Source: Saprospiraceae bacterium (lineage in GTDB: Bacteria > Bacteroidota > Bacteroidia > Chitinophagales > Saprospiraceae). Taken from it: DNA of 64,000 nucleotides. Both the position numbers and the translations under genes were made by a program. The stretch's first letter is position 1. Each line of letters opens with the position of its first letter. The notes below the pieces were generated by a model. The model was not told the DNA's origin and did no database searches. It worked only from the letters and a program-made list of their open reading frames with translations. Shown in pieces: positions 37,659 through 47,105 of the stretch. The DNA is taken from assembly GCA_020631235.1 (NCBI GenBank), contig JAHDHQ010000013.1, forward strand, positions 1-64,000, read 5' to 3'.

Positions 37659-39086
37659 TTACTGGTAGTAAAAACTTAAGTCATCTCCTTTTGGGATTTT
37701 TAGTGCAAACCAGCTTTCGATGGCTGTTTTTTCGCTTTTCTTTAGAGAGCGACGCACATTGAGTAGTATGTGCATGGTTTCGCTAGATAAGGTGTCTGAT
37801 AGTGGCAATGCGGTTAAATTACCCAAGTATATGTGTTCAATTTCAGGAAAAAGGAGGCTTGCTTCTTTTGTGATTTCTGAACAAAGTAAGCTGTCTAAAC
37901 TTTTTGCTTCTATTTGTGCTTCCATCATGGAAATCATTTGCTCTTTCTGTTTTTGTTCTTCTTTGGCAACTTGTAATTGATCTTTAATTTGAGCAACACC
38001 ATCCAATTTAGATTCTATTTGATCGAGTCTATCTAATTTTATATCTGAAGTAGGAATAAGTTCTACCGCTACATTTTCTAATTCGTATTTTTTTAGGCCT
38101 TCATAAAAAGTAGGCAAACTCTGCTGGTTTATTTTTTGTCCATAGACTTTTAGGACTAAACGATTAATGTCTTCCCCTGGGATATACTGAAAATCATCAA
38201 GATAAAGCCGATCTTCTCCGACATATTCCTCAATGAAGTTGTTCACTTTTACTTCAGTTTGAAATTCTTCAAATACTTGTCTAAATATTAATATACTCGG
38301 AACAATGATTACAATACTAATGATGACGGAAATCAGCGAATTACGTCTTTTCTCCTTGGCATTAACATAATTTTTATAGGGAAAACGTAAATATCGAACC
38401 AACAAATACGAAGAACCAGCTACGAAAAAAGTATTCAAAAAGAAAAGATAGAAAGAAGAAAAAGCAATGTTCCATTCTCCATTAGCCAAGCCAAAACCAG
38501 TCACACACAGTGGCGGCATCAAAGCTGTAGCAATGGCTACTCCCGGTATGGTTGTACTGATATCTTTTCTAGCCACCGATATAATTCCCGCAATACCTCC
38601 AAACAAAGCAATAAAAACATCCAAGAATGTCGGTGTAGTTCTAGCTTCTATTTCAGGTGTTATTTCGCCAAAGGGTGACAAATAAAAATATAAAGTCGAC
38701 GCTACAATAGCGATAAAGATCGCTATAGAAAAGTGTAACAAGGAACTTCTTATAGTTTCCCAATCATTAATCGCAGCCCCTAAACCCATACCCAAGATAG
38801 GTGACATCAGCGGGGATATAAGCATGGCTCCAATGATTACTGCGGTACTATTTGTATCTAATCCAATGCTTGCAATCATGATCGAACACATTAGCATCCA
38901 AGCATTGGCACCACTCATAGATTTTTTATTCTTTATCTCGTGTATGGTGTTCCTTTTATCGACGCCCTCTTCTAGGTGAAGGATACTGTGCAGTACATCT
39001 TTAAATTGGCGGAAAAAGCTGGCCGTTTTAGTAATTGGCTTAGAGTTGTTATCGGTGTTGCCTGATATGTTGGGCGTTTGGTTCAT
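37659..39086 (-). CDS. DUF389 (TIGR00341-like) membrane protein
   Basis: A 475-residue protein. The N-terminal half has about six hydrophobic helices (from about 55 to 265), containing the hallmark STAVIIGAMLISPLMSPILG and GVAIATALMPPLCVTGFGLA. The C-terminal half is soluble and holds a coiled coil (about 360-400). The role of DUF389 proteins is not settled. It begins 2 bases after the ABC ATPase gene on the same strand, so the pair is probably cotranscribed, though DUF389 is not a known ABC permease. Confidence 0.9.
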   Translation of the reverse strand: MNQTPNISGNTDNNSKPITKTASFFRQFKDVLHSILHLEEGVDKRNTIHEIKNKKSMSGANAWMLMCSIMIASIGLDTNSTAVIIGAMLISPLMSPILGMGLGAAINDWETIRSSLLHFSIAIFIAIVASTLYFYLSPFGEITPEIEARTTPTFLDVFIALFGGIAGIISVARKDISTTIPGVAIATALMPPLCVTGFGLANGEWNIAFSSFYLFFLNTFFVAGSSYLLVRYLRFPYKNYVNAKEKRRNSLISVIISIVIIVPSILIFRQVFEEFQTEVKVNNFIEEYVGEDRLYLDDFQYIPGEDINRLVLKVYGQKINQQSLPTFYEGLKKYELENVAVELIPTSDIKLDRLDQIESKLDGVAQIKDQLQVAKEEQKQKEQMISMMEAQIEAKSLDSLLCSEITKEASLLFPEIEHIYLGNLTALPLSDTLSSETMHILLNVRRSLKKSEKTAIESWFALKIPKGDDLSFYYQ

Positions 39087-39088
39087 TT

Positions 39089-39745
39089 TTATTGTACAGA
39101 TAACTGGCCATTTTGCATATTTAGGACACGATCACTTAGCTGAGCTAATTCGAGATTATGTGTAACTATGACTATAGCTTGGTTAAAATCATCTCTTAAT
39201 TTAATGAATAATTGATGTAATTGTTCAGAGGCTTCTTGATCCAAATTGCCCGTAGGTTCGTCCGCAAAAATAATTTGGGGTTGATTCATTAGTGCTCTGG
39301 CCACAGCAACTCTTTGTTGCTCCCCTCCAGACAGTTGCCCGGGTTTATGGTCGAAGCGATGGGCTAGTCCCAAATAATCTAATAGCTCTTTAGCTCTTTT
39401 TTCGGCGTCTATTTTATTTGTTTGTTGGATTAAAGCAGGGATGTAGACATTCTCTACAGCAGTAAACTCATTTAATAGATGATGAAATTGAAAAACAAAA
39501 CCTAAGGTGTTATTTCTGACTTTAGCTAATTTTTTCTCAGATAGTTGATGGATTTCCTGATTATTTATGATAAGACTACCTTGATCAAAATCATCCAAGG
39601 TGCCTAGAATGTGTAATAAAGTACTTTTTCCAGAGCCGGATTTGCCTATAATACTGACTATTTCGGCCTCATTTAGTTCGAAATGTACGCCTTTAAGCAC
39701 TTCTACATTACCATAAGATTTCCATATGTTTTTAGCTGTCAACAT
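39089..39745 (-). CDS. ABC transporter ATP-binding protein, LolD/MacB type
   Basis: A 218-residue ATPase. Walker A is GKSGSGKST at about 34, the Q loop lies in FVFQFHHLLNEF, the signature is LSGGEQQRVAVARAL (about 138), and Walker B is IIFADEPTGNLD. The sequence is closest to LolD, which drives lipoprotein release to the outer membrane, as expected in a lipoprotein-rich organism. No permease gene (LolC/E) is beside it, so a MacB-like role remains possible. Confidence 0.9.
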   Translation of the reverse strand: MLTAKNIWKSYGNVEVLKGVHFELNEAEIVSIIGKSGSGKSTLLHILGTLDDFDQGSLIINNQEIHQLSEKKLAKVRNNTLGFVFQFHHLLNEFTAVENVYIPALIQQTNKIDAEKRAKELLDYLGLAHRFDHKPGQLSGGEQQRVAVARALMNQPQIIFADEPTGNLDQEASEQLHQLFIKLRDDFNQAIVIVTHNLELAQLSDRVLNMQNGQLSVQ

Positions 39746-39807
39746 ATTTCAAAATTAGTAATATTTTGATTATCTGCTAAATTTGTCGCTTTTGAAACAA
39801 GATTGGA

Positions 39808-39815
39808 TATATTTG
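39808..39815 (+). promoter_or_regulatory. -7 element for the glycosyltransferase pair
   Basis: TATATTTG matches TAnnTTTG, 69 bases ahead of ATG 39885. A TTTG at 39782-39785 gives a 22-base spacer. A second -7-like TAAATTTG at 39778-39785 overlaps that TTTG. Moderate support only. Confidence 0.4.
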
Positions 39816-39884
39816 TCTCGCATCATCTACAAAACGATCCAAATTAATCGTTTATGAGATAGTGTTTACTCAGAAATCGACGAT

Positions 39885-41138
39885 ATGAAAATTCTTCAGC
39901 TTTGTAAAAAGTTCCCATATCCTCTAAATGATGGAGAGTCCATCGCCGTAAGCTTCTTATCCAAAGGATTAGCCGAGCTGGGGCATTCTGTGGATTTATT
40001 ATCCATGAACACAAGTAAGCATTATACTAAAATAGCGGAGGTAGAAGATGATATCCCTTATTTTAATCAAATAAACACAGTAGACATTGACAACCGACTA
40101 AAGGTAAGTCATGCCTTTTTTAACTTATTTAGCAAAAAATCATACCATGTAGTTCGTTTTGAGTCGAGAGCATACCGAAAGCGATTGGAAGAAATACTAC
40201 AAAATAATCGTTATGATATCGTACAGTTAGAAACACCTTACCTAGCTTTATATCTCGATACTATCAGGAAGTATAGTGATGCTAAGGTAGTGTTGAGAGC
40301 TCACAATATTGAACATGAAATATGGGAGCGTGTTTCTCAAAATGAAGCATCTCTAGCTAAAAAGAAATATCTAGAACTTTGTACTCGGAGGCTTAAGAAA
40401 TTTGAGTTGGAGAAGATGAATCAATTTGATTTTCTAGCAGCCATCACACAGCGTGATTTTGATGCCTTCAATGCATTAGGCTACAAGAAAGAAGGTTGTA
40501 TTTTACCGGTTGGTCTTGACATTAAGGAATACGAACCACATTACCGTAATAATAAACAAATAAGTCTATGTTTTATAGGTTCATTAGATTGGATGCCAAA
40601 TACGCATGGACTCAGTTGGTTTATAGAAAATGTATGGCCTGAGATACATCGTTTAAACCCAAAGATCCAATTCCATATTGCAGGTAAGAACCCTGGGGAT
40701 CGTATTACGAATTTACGCCGCAAAAACATAGTAATCCATGGGGAAGTGCCTAATGCGATCGACTTTATAAATCGTCATGATATCTTAGTGGTTCCATTAT
40801 TTTCCGGTTCAGGTATGCGGGTGAAAATCCTAGAAGGCATGGCATTGGGCAAAACCATTATCACTACGGGAATCGGTGTAGAAGGGATCGAAGCGGAAAA
40901 TGGAAAGCATATTTTAGTTGCTGACACTAAGGAGCAATTTACAGCATGTGTAAGTAAATATTTAAAAGATAAGACAGAGCTTAATAAAATAAGTGCTCAA
41001 GCTCGTCAATTAGTGGAACAGAAGTATGATTACATTTTCAGAGCAAAATCTTTAGCCAACGAATATGAATCATTGTTGACTTACCGTAACTTAGCTCCTA
41101 AGAATAAGGTCGGAAGTATTGCGACAAAACTTGGATAA
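39885..41138 (+). CDS. Glycosyltransferase family 4 (GT-B) protein
   Basis: A 417-residue GT-B glycosyltransferase. The N-terminal domain begins MKILQLCKKFPYPLNDGE, an acceptor-side pattern. The C-terminal nucleotide-sugar domain carries FIGSLDWMPN, HGEVPN and PLFSGSGMRVKILEGMALGK, with the E-x7-E-type donor site. It probably transfers a sugar to a lipid-linked or polysaccharide acceptor at the inner membrane. The next gene, a family 2 transferase, starts 11 bases later. Confidence 0.92.
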   Translation: MKILQLCKKFPYPLNDGESIAVSFLSKGLAELGHSVDLLSMNTSKHYTKIAEVEDDIPYFNQINTVDIDNRLKVSHAFFNLFSKKSYHVVRFESRAYRKRLEEILQNNRYDIVQLETPYLALYLDTIRKYSDAKVVLRAHNIEHEIWERVSQNEASLAKKKYLELCTRRLKKFELEKMNQFDFLAAITQRDFDAFNALGYKKEGCILPVGLDIKEYEPHYRNNKQISLCFIGSLDWMPNTHGLSWFIENVWPEIHRLNPKIQFHIAGKNPGDRITNLRRKNIVIHGEVPNAIDFINRHDILVVPLFSGSGMRVKILEGMALGKTIITTGIGVEGIEAENGKHILVADTKEQFTACVSKYLKDKTELNKISAQARQLVEQKYDYIFRAKSLANEYESLLTYRNLAPKNKVGSIATKLG

Positions 41139-41149
41139 ACCCTCGATCA

Positions 41150-42328
41150 TTGATCACAGCTAAGCTTTTATTTTGGATATCGTGTATTTTATTGTGTTAT
41201 CACTATGTGATATATCCTTTATGTTTAGCCTTTTTTTACAGTTTTAAAACCAAGCGGAACAAAGAATATGATCAATCGCCCAATTTCCCTTTTTCTATAA
41301 TCATCCCTGCTCATAATGAAGAGGCCTGTATTGCAGATAAGTTAGATTCCATATTGGCTAACAACATTGACCCACAAAAATATGAGGTCCTTATAGGTTC
41401 GGATAACTCTACAGACCAAACTGTGCAAATAGTCCAAGCGTACGTAGATAAGTACCCTCAGATGCAGCTTTATGAGTTTAAAGAGCGGCAAGGGAAAATT
41501 AATTTAGTAGAAAAATTAGTGGAGTATGCCCAGTATGAAATATTAATTCATACCGATGCAAATGTTTTATTTAAAGATGATTGTATAGCAAGGTTGGTGA
41601 ATGTTTTCGAAGATCAAAGTATAGGTGTTGTAGGCGCTAATATTGTAAATACGGAAGTGACCACAGATGGTATTTCCGTGCCAGAGTCTTCTTATATTTC
41701 TATCGAAAACCGAATAAAGTACTGGGAAGGTGAATTGATGGGGACCATGATGGGCGCTTTCGGCGGGTGTTTTGCCATGAGGAAGTCTTTGATGGCATCT
41801 ATCCCTAACAATTTTATAGTCGATGATTTTTATTTGACCTTCAAAGTGATGGAGCAAGGCTACCAATCTATTTATGATTTAAAAGCTGTATGTTATGAAG
41901 ATGTATCCAATGATTGGCGAGAAGAATTTCGGCGAAAATTGAGGATTGGTATCGGTAATTACCAAAACTTATTGTATTTCAAATCGTGGATAATAAAGCC
42001 TTTTTCGGCTATAGGCTTCAGTTTCAATTCTCACAAGGTTTTGCGGTGGTTAGGCTGGTTTTTTATCTTGTTGATGTTTATGAGCTCAGCATATCTTGCC
42101 ATACATTCCTCTTTGTATTATTGGATTTTTGTGGGATTGGTGTTGACTCTGTTACTGATACCGATAGATTTACTTTTGAGCCGTTTAAATATCCATATAA
42201 AAGCCTTTAGATACATTTTTCATTTTTACATGATGAATGTTGCTTTAGGTGGTTCTTTTTTTAAGTTCTTAACCGGTGTAAAGAGTAATATTTGGACGCC
42301 CACAAAGCGGCATCAATCGAATAAATAG
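41150..42328 (+). CDS. Membrane glycosyltransferase family 2
   Basis: A 392-residue GT-A transferase with an N-terminal helix (about 5-25), the family 2 domain (FSIIIPAHNEEACIADKLDSIL, then DNSTDQT, a DxD equivalent in HTDANVLF, and WREEFRRKLRIGIG) and three C-terminal helices (about 290-370). It resembles processive or membrane-bound GT2 enzymes that build surface polysaccharide. Start is TTG 41150; there is no ATG before the first transmembrane helix. It is cotranscribed with the upstream GT4 gene and ends one base from the convergent PorP/SprF gene. Confidence 0.9.
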   Translation: MITAKLLFWISCILLCYHYVIYPLCLAFFYSFKTKRNKEYDQSPNFPFSIIIPAHNEEACIADKLDSILANNIDPQKYEVLIGSDNSTDQTVQIVQAYVDKYPQMQLYEFKERQGKINLVEKLVEYAQYEILIHTDANVLFKDDCIARLVNVFEDQSIGVVGANIVNTEVTTDGISVPESSYISIENRIKYWEGELMGTMMGAFGGCFAMRKSLMASIPNNFIVDDFYLTFKVMEQGYQSIYDLKAVCYEDVSNDWREEFRRKLRIGIGNYQNLLYFKSWIIKPFSAIGFSFNSHKVLRWLGWFFILLMFMSSAYLAIHSSLYYWIFVGLVLTLLLIPIDLLLSRLNIHIKAFRYIFHFYMMNVALGGSFFKFLTGVKSNIWTPTKRHQSNK

Positions 42329-42329
42329 T

Positions 42330-43382
42330 CTAGAACTCTGGACAAAAATTAAATTCATTTTCGTGTTCTCCTATAAACCGTAAACTCAATTCGAATGCGT
42401 TTAAGCCAGTATTTCCGTTTAGTGTTTCTCCCATGTACACATCATAACTTAAACCCACTAGAAAAGCATTTTTTTCGAAGCCTACCATTGGAGAAAAGAA
42501 TTGTGGAGCTAGACCATCGACTCCATGGACAGATTTAAGCATCAGGCCGAGGTGGAAGGATGATTTTTGTTCAATGTAGTCCCACTTTACATTGGCTGCT
42601 ATATCTGCTTCTGATTGATTACCGTGTTGGATGTAAATGAATCTAGGGCTGAGGCTAAAAAAGGTGCCTAACTTGAAATTAAAACTCCCATGGGCTGTGA
42701 ATTTGGGAGCATATCGGTAATCGACATCTGTATCTGGATTTATAAATTGTGACTGAGCAAAGAAACTTAGGCTGGGTCTATTAAAGTGATGCAAGGCAAA
42801 ACCCAGGTGGTATTTCATAATATCAGAAGGTGTGGAACTATAGGTTACTCCCAATCCTAAATCAAGAAAACCAAAATTATTAGGTGGTAAAATTTCGCTG
42901 GTGGTCTGATCGAAAGCATTTATTTCATTAAACTCATCACCGAAATTTAAATTGTCGTAGTTAATGTTTCTTTGTTGGACACCGACTTCAACACCTGCGG
43001 AGAGGTAGCTACTATTTCGACGATTGATTAATTTATGATAAGCTGCTTGGATACCCAGCTTGTTAGTATTCATTTTAAATAATTGTCCACGATCGGTATA
43101 AAAGAAGACACCAAGTCCAGCTTTATCCGCACCTCTTGTTTTACCAAAATTCATATTAAACTTCGTATCTCCACCTACACCATAACTTTTCATGGGAAGT
43201 TCTAAACCTGTACGCCATTGGTCCTTGTAAATGGACATAATACGATAAGTCCCTTCGATGTTACCTGAAAGGGCTGGGTTTAAATTTTGAGGAGCAGCAT
43301 AACTTTGGGTAAAGTGCACATCTTGCCCTTTGAGAACAAAACATGAAAACACAAGAAAGAAAACTATAATTAAACTTCGCAC
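42330..43382 (-). CDS. PorP/SprF-family type IX secretion protein
   Basis: A 350-residue outer-membrane beta-barrel. A signal peptide ends near LKGQD, followed by the family hallmark VHFTQSYAAPQNLNPALSGN and the barrel with YRIMSIYKDQWR. PorP/SprF proteins help secrete or anchor specific T9SS cargo. Usually a large cargo gene lies just upstream; here none does, so the client must be encoded elsewhere. Start is GTG 43382; a -7 element lies at 43414-43421. Confidence 0.93.
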   Translation of the reverse strand: MRSLIIVFFLVFSCFVLKGQDVHFTQSYAAPQNLNPALSGNIEGTYRIMSIYKDQWRTGLELPMKSYGVGGDTKFNMNFGKTRGADKAGLGVFFYTDRGQLFKMNTNKLGIQAAYHKLINRRNSSYLSAGVEVGVQQRNINYDNLNFGDEFNEINAFDQTTSEILPPNNFGFLDLGLGVTYSSTPSDIMKYHLGFALHHFNRPSLSFFAQSQFINPDTDVDYRYAPKFTAHGSFNFKLGTFFSLSPRFIYIQHGNQSEADIAANVKWDYIEQKSSFHLGLMLKSVHGVDGLAPQFFSPMVGFEKNAFLVGLSYDVYMGETLNGNTGLNAFELSLRFIGEHENEFNFCPEF

Positions 43383-43413
43383 ATTTTTTGTTTAGATAAA
43401 CATGACAAAAATA

Positions 43414-43421
43414 CAAATGTA
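43414..43421 (-). promoter_or_regulatory. -7 element of the PorP/SprF gene
   Basis: On the minus strand this reads TACATTTG, 31 bases ahead of the GTG start. A TTGG on the minus strand at 43437-43440 could be the -33 region with a short spacer. Confidence 0.45.
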
Positions 43422-43478
43422 TTAGAATAACGGATTCCAATCACTAAGATTCTTAAATTCGTGATAAATAATAAAAAA

Positions 43479-44291
43479 ATGAGCCCTAGGTATGGGATGT
43501 GTAAGGTAAGTGTTTCTCCATTGAGGAAAACAGCTAATGATCGTTCGGAGATGGTCAGTCAGTTGCTCTTTGGCGAATGTGTGGAGCTGCTGGAGAAAAA
43601 AGGGCGCAGTTGGATTTTTGTTCGGGTCTTGCACGATGCTTATGAAGCTTGGATGGACCCCAAGCAATTGCATCTTTTTGAAGAAAAGGAATTAATGCAG
43701 TTTCAATCTGCCAATCATATAGCATTAGAGCTTGTAGAATCGGTTAAATCGACGGATCAGGCTTTACCCATTTTGATAGGATCATCTCTGCCTAAATTTG
43801 ATGGCTTGTCTATGAAGCTACCTTTTGGCAAATACCAATATTCGGGTTTATCCATCCATCTATTGGAGCCATTTAACAAGGTGGACATATTGCTCAATAT
43901 TGCTAAAAAGTATCTCCATGCCCCTTATTTATGGGGCGGACGAAGTCCATTTGGGATTGATTGTTCGGGCTATGTCCAAGTTGTCTTTAAAACCATAGGT
44001 TTAGCTTTGCCTAGAGACGCAAAAGAACAAGTAAAAGAAGGCATCCCGGTTAACTTTGTGACAGAAGTATTACCGGGAGACTTAGCTTTTTTTCACAATC
44101 AGGACGGACGTATCCACCATGTGGGTATCATGCTAGAGCAGGGTAGAATTCTACACGCTTCAGGCAAAGTTAGACTGGATCCAATGGATCATTACGGTAT
44201 TTATAACAACGAGTTGAAAAAATACACGCATCGTTTGCGAATCATCAAGCGGCTAGCTATTGGTTTGGGTTCAGAGGCCGAACTAGTCTAA
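43479..44291 (+). CDS. NlpC/P60 cysteine peptidase with SH3 domains
   Basis: A 270-residue peptidoglycan peptidase of the C40 family. The first 140 residues form bacterial SH3-like domains (VSVSPLRKTANDRSEMVSQLLFGE, WIFVRVLHDAYEAWMD). The catalytic domain has the Cys in FGIDCSGYVQ, the His in IHHVGIMLE and the third polar residue His in LHASGKVRL. It cleaves stem peptides of the cell wall. No signal peptide is evident from ATG 43479; the frame extends to GTG 43461. Some Bacteroidota homologues act in the cytoplasm on imported muropeptides. It overlaps the convergent synthase gene by 9 bases. Confidence 0.9.
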   Translation: MSPRYGMCKVSVSPLRKTANDRSEMVSQLLFGECVELLEKKGRSWIFVRVLHDAYEAWMDPKQLHLFEEKELMQFQSANHIALELVESVKSTDQALPILIGSSLPKFDGLSMKLPFGKYQYSGLSIHLLEPFNKVDILLNIAKKYLHAPYLWGGRSPFGIDCSGYVQVVFKTIGLALPRDAKEQVKEGIPVNFVTEVLPGDLAFFHNQDGRIHHVGIMLEQGRILHASGKVRLDPMDHYGIYNNELKKYTHRLRIIKRLAIGLGSEAELV

Positions 44292-45263
44292 AAAGTCATT
44301 TTCCTTCATCCATTCGTCATTGTAGATCTTGGCTACGTATCGACTTCCATGATCATGGAAAATAATGACAACTACATCATCGGCAGTTAATTGTTCGCCC
44401 ATTTGTAAGCATCCTGCTAAAGCGGCACCACAACTGTATCCCAGTAAAAGACCTTCCTTACGCGCTAAGTCTCTAGCTCGCAATGCGGCGTCTTTATCTG
44501 TCACTTTTTCAAAATGATCTATCAGGTCGAAGTCTACATTTTCTGGTAAAATATCTTCACCTACACCTTCTAATTTGTAAGGATAAATTTCATTTTTATC
44601 AAAAATGCCTGTTTCCTTATATTTCTTAAATACAGAACCATATGAGTCAATACCCCATACTTTAATGTTAGGATTTTTCTCTTTTAAGTATTTCGAAGTA
44701 CCACAAATCGTACCTCCTGTTCCCACTGGTGCAATCAAGTGGGTGATTTTACCTTCTGTTTGTTCCCAAATTTCAGGTCCAGTAGATGCATAATGACCTT
44801 TAGAATTTGATTTATTGTCATACTGGTTACACCAAAAAGAGTTTTCGATTTCAGTCGATAAACGTTCAGCCACACTATAGTATGATCTTGGGTCTTCAGG
44901 CTCCACATCGGTAGGGCATACGTGTACTACTCCACCTAAGGCACGTAGCATATCTATTTTTTGCTTAGCTTGTTTATCGGTAGTTGTGAAGATGCATTTG
45001 TATCCACGTACACAGGCAGTTAGTGCGATTCCCATTCCGGTATTTCCAGATGTACATTCAATGATTGTTCCACCGGGTTTTAATAATCCAGCTGCTTCTG
45101 CATCGTCAATCATTTGGATGGCCATTCTGTCCTTTATGCTATTCCCAGGATTAAAGTACTCTACTTTACCTAATACAGTAGCAGGAAGATGACTCGTTAC
45201 TTTGTTTAATTTAATGAGAGGTGTGTTTCCTACAGCCTCCAAAATATTGTTTAAATACTTCAT
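44283..45263 (-). CDS. PLP-dependent cysteine/cystathionine beta-synthase
   Basis: A 326-residue fold type II PLP enzyme. The PLP Lys is at 44 (NSIKDR), the substrate loop is SGNTGMGIAL, and the phosphate cup is PVGTGGT. The segment PEDPRSYYSVAERL and the absence of the C-terminal regulatory CBS domain place it between CysK and cystathionine beta-synthase; I lean to the latter group. It makes cysteine from O-acetylserine, or cystathionine from serine and homocysteine. The stop region overlaps the NlpC/P60 gene. A -7 element TACCTTTG lies 20 bases upstream. Confidence 0.92.
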   Translation of the reverse strand: MKYLNNILEAVGNTPLIKLNKVTSHLPATVLGKVEYFNPGNSIKDRMAIQMIDDAEAAGLLKPGGTIIECTSGNTGMGIALTACVRGYKCIFTTTDKQAKQKIDMLRALGGVVHVCPTDVEPEDPRSYYSVAERLSTEIENSFWCNQYDNKSNSKGHYASTGPEIWEQTEGKITHLIAPVGTGGTICGTSKYLKEKNPNIKVWGIDSYGSVFKKYKETGIFDKNEIYPYKLEGVGEDILPENVDFDLIDHFEKVTDKDAALRARDLARKEGLLLGYSCGAALAGCLQMGEQLTADDVVVIIFHDHGSRYVAKIYNDEWMKENDFLD

Positions 45264-45282
45264 GTTTTGTCAATTAGAGGCG

Positions 45283-45290
45283 CAAAGGTA
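45283..45290 (-). promoter_or_regulatory. -7 element of the cysteine/cystathionine synthase gene
   Basis: Minus-strand TACCTTTG, an exact TAnnTTTG match 20 bases before the ATG. It sits between the LysM gene stop (45293) and the synthase start, so the synthase has its own promoter. No -33 match is obvious. Confidence 0.45.
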
Positions 45291-45292
45291 CA

Positions 45293-46141
45293 TTATTCAA
45301 AGTATTTCATTTCTACTAAAAATCGAGAATCTAGTGCACCCAGTTGTTTTGCTGTGGCTGGTGAGAGAATTACGTCTATATCATCAGGATAAGTGTTGCG
45401 CGGAATATGGGCAACAACCTTAGCCATGGTACGTATTCCTTGGACAGGATTATATAATTCTATTTCAGAATTAACCTTAGCTGTTTTATGCAAAACGAAT
45501 AGCTGATTTGTTGCGCTTGATTTATCCCAATAGGCTATGCCTTTCTTGTATTTAGGTTTAATGACCACAAAGCTTGTGTCTATTCTTGCTATGGAGTCTT
45601 CTACAGTTTCTACTATTACGCTATCTAAGTCCATATTTTCTTGTTCGAGTGTACTTCCAGTATTTATTTTAAACCATCCAATGGTTAAATACTGTCCGAT
45701 GTCTAGTTTATCTTCAGTCAGTTGATTGTTTGATTTTAGTTGGTCTGTTTCAATATCGAAATAGATTCTTGAAATTCTAAAAATGGTTTCTTTTGATTTC
45801 ACTTTGTAGACCACCGGAATATAGTCTTCGACATTAGCGGGTTTGTCTGTGCGAATTAGATTGTCTCTTAAAGGAATAAAGATTTCTTGATTTAGGTCCA
45901 ATGCCGCATCCTTTTCCAGTCGGTTAATCTTCCTTAAATATGTGACGGGTAATTCAAAGAGTTTAGCAATACTGTATAAGGTTTGTTTAGCTTTAACTTT
46001 ATGTGGATAAACTTTTTGTAAATCTTTGGTGAGTAGAACTTTGATCGAATCTTGTGTATTCAGAATTTCTACAGGAATATCTTGTGCCACTATTACGTTT
46101 GAAAAGGCGGCAAACAAGAGGAGGCTTAGTATTTTTTTCAT
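45293..46141 (-). CDS. LysM-domain secreted protein
   Basis: A 282-residue exported protein. The start is ATG 46141 with a signal peptide ending at VIVAQD. Two LysM domains bind peptidoglycan (about 50-93, HKVKAKQTLYSIAKLFELP, and about 105-150, YKVKSKETIFRISRIYF). The C-terminal third (about 195-282) is a double-psi-barrel-like domain (VNSEIELYNP and VVAHIPRNTYPDDIDVILS), as in RlpA-like proteins. It is probably a cell-wall-bound factor. The frame runs on to 46162, but that lies in the -7 element at 46160-46167. Confidence 0.87.
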   Translation of the reverse strand: MKKILSLLLFAAFSNVIVAQDIPVEILNTQDSIKVLLTKDLQKVYPHKVKAKQTLYSIAKLFELPVTYLRKINRLEKDAALDLNQEIFIPLRDNLIRTDKPANVEDYIPVVYKVKSKETIFRISRIYFDIETDQLKSNNQLTEDKLDIGQYLTIGWFKINTGSTLEQENMDLDSVIVETVEDSIARIDTSFVVIKPKYKKGIAYWDKSSATNQLFVLHKTAKVNSEIELYNPVQGIRTMAKVVAHIPRNTYPDDIDVILSPATAKQLGALDSRFLVEMKYFE

Positions 46142-46159
46142 AGCTTCGAATATGAGGTA

Positions 46160-46167
46160 CAAAGATA
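46160..46167 (-). promoter_or_regulatory. -7 element of the LysM gene
   Basis: Minus-strand TATCTTTG matches TAnnTTTG, 19 bases ahead of ATG 46141. It argues against a start at 46162. Confidence 0.5.
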
Positions 46168-46222
46168 TTAATACTTTTTGTAATATATATAATTCACTTT
46201 TTTATAGATTTAACACTTAATT

Positions 46223-46960
46223 ATGCGCATCATTTCCATCATACCTGCTCGACTAGCCTCGACTCGATTAGCTAAAAAAGTATTGAGAGAGATTAGTGGT
46301 AAAACTATGTTAGAACGAGTATGGGCATCAGTTAAGTCTGTAGCAGGTATTGATGAGGTGTTTATCGCTACGGATCATCTAGAAATAGAAGAGGCAGGGA
46401 GATCTTTTGGGGCGCAGGTTATCATGACCAGTGCAGATCATATATGTGGCACAGATAGGATCATTGAGGCTAGTAAAAAAGTGGGAGCGTTTGACTACAT
46501 AATCAACGTCCAAGCAGATGAAGTACTCATAAAGGAGCGTCATTTATCACCCATTATTCGCTACATTGAGCAACATAAACCCAGCATAGTAACGCCTCAC
46601 TTTGCTAATGATTCCTTAGCAGATTTTAGAAACCCTAATAAGGTTAAATTAGTGAAAACTCATCAATCCAAAGTACTATATTTTAGCAGGTCATCCATTC
46701 CATTTACACGAGATTTGCCCCATGGATTTTCAGGATCTTTTGATCAACATGCAGGCATCTATGCCTTTTCGACGAAGGTGCTTCAGCAAATAGCCACTTT
46801 AGATTCGAGTCCATTAGAGCTCGCTGAAAAACTAGAGCAACTCCGATGGTTAGAAAACAATATAGAAATACACACTGTGAGCATTCCTGGTGATTTAGTT
46901 GGTGTAGACACACTTGAAGATTTGGAGAAAGTTAGCTTGTTAATCAGTGATGACGAATAA
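46223..46960 (+). CDS. kdsB: 3-deoxy-manno-octulosonate cytidylyltransferase
   Basis: A 245-residue enzyme that activates Kdo to CMP-Kdo for lipopolysaccharide core synthesis in the cytoplasm. The nucleotide-binding N-terminus is IIPARLASTRLAKKVL, followed by VFIATDHLEIEEAGRSFG, NVQADEV and the substrate-site YFSRSSIPF and QHAGIYAFS. Length is normal. It is divergent from the LysM gene and appears to be alone; no other Kdo genes lie in the window. Confidence 0.95.
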   Translation: MRIISIIPARLASTRLAKKVLREISGKTMLERVWASVKSVAGIDEVFIATDHLEIEEAGRSFGAQVIMTSADHICGTDRIIEASKKVGAFDYIINVQADEVLIKERHLSPIIRYIEQHKPSIVTPHFANDSLADFRNPNKVKLVKTHQSKVLYFSRSSIPFTRDLPHGFSGSFDQHAGIYAFSTKVLQQIATLDSSPLELAEKLEQLRWLENNIEIHTVSIPGDLVGVDTLEDLEKVSLLISDDE

Positions 46961-47105
46961 ATGATGATTAGCAAGGCAGTCATCCATACGAGAAAAGTAT
47001 TTCGCTACGTCATTATAAATGGGTTCCGCCATATCGATTAAACGAAGCTAGAGATGGTGGTTTTAGAAGGGTGTTTAGTAAATTTCTTTAGGCGTTTTTA
47101 CACGA

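Noticed and set aside
46961-47105. A 25-codon frame (MISKAVIHTRKVFRYVI and on) behind kdsB
   Set aside because: Too short, no promoter element and no coding bias that I can defend. The region otherwise looks like ordinary spacer.
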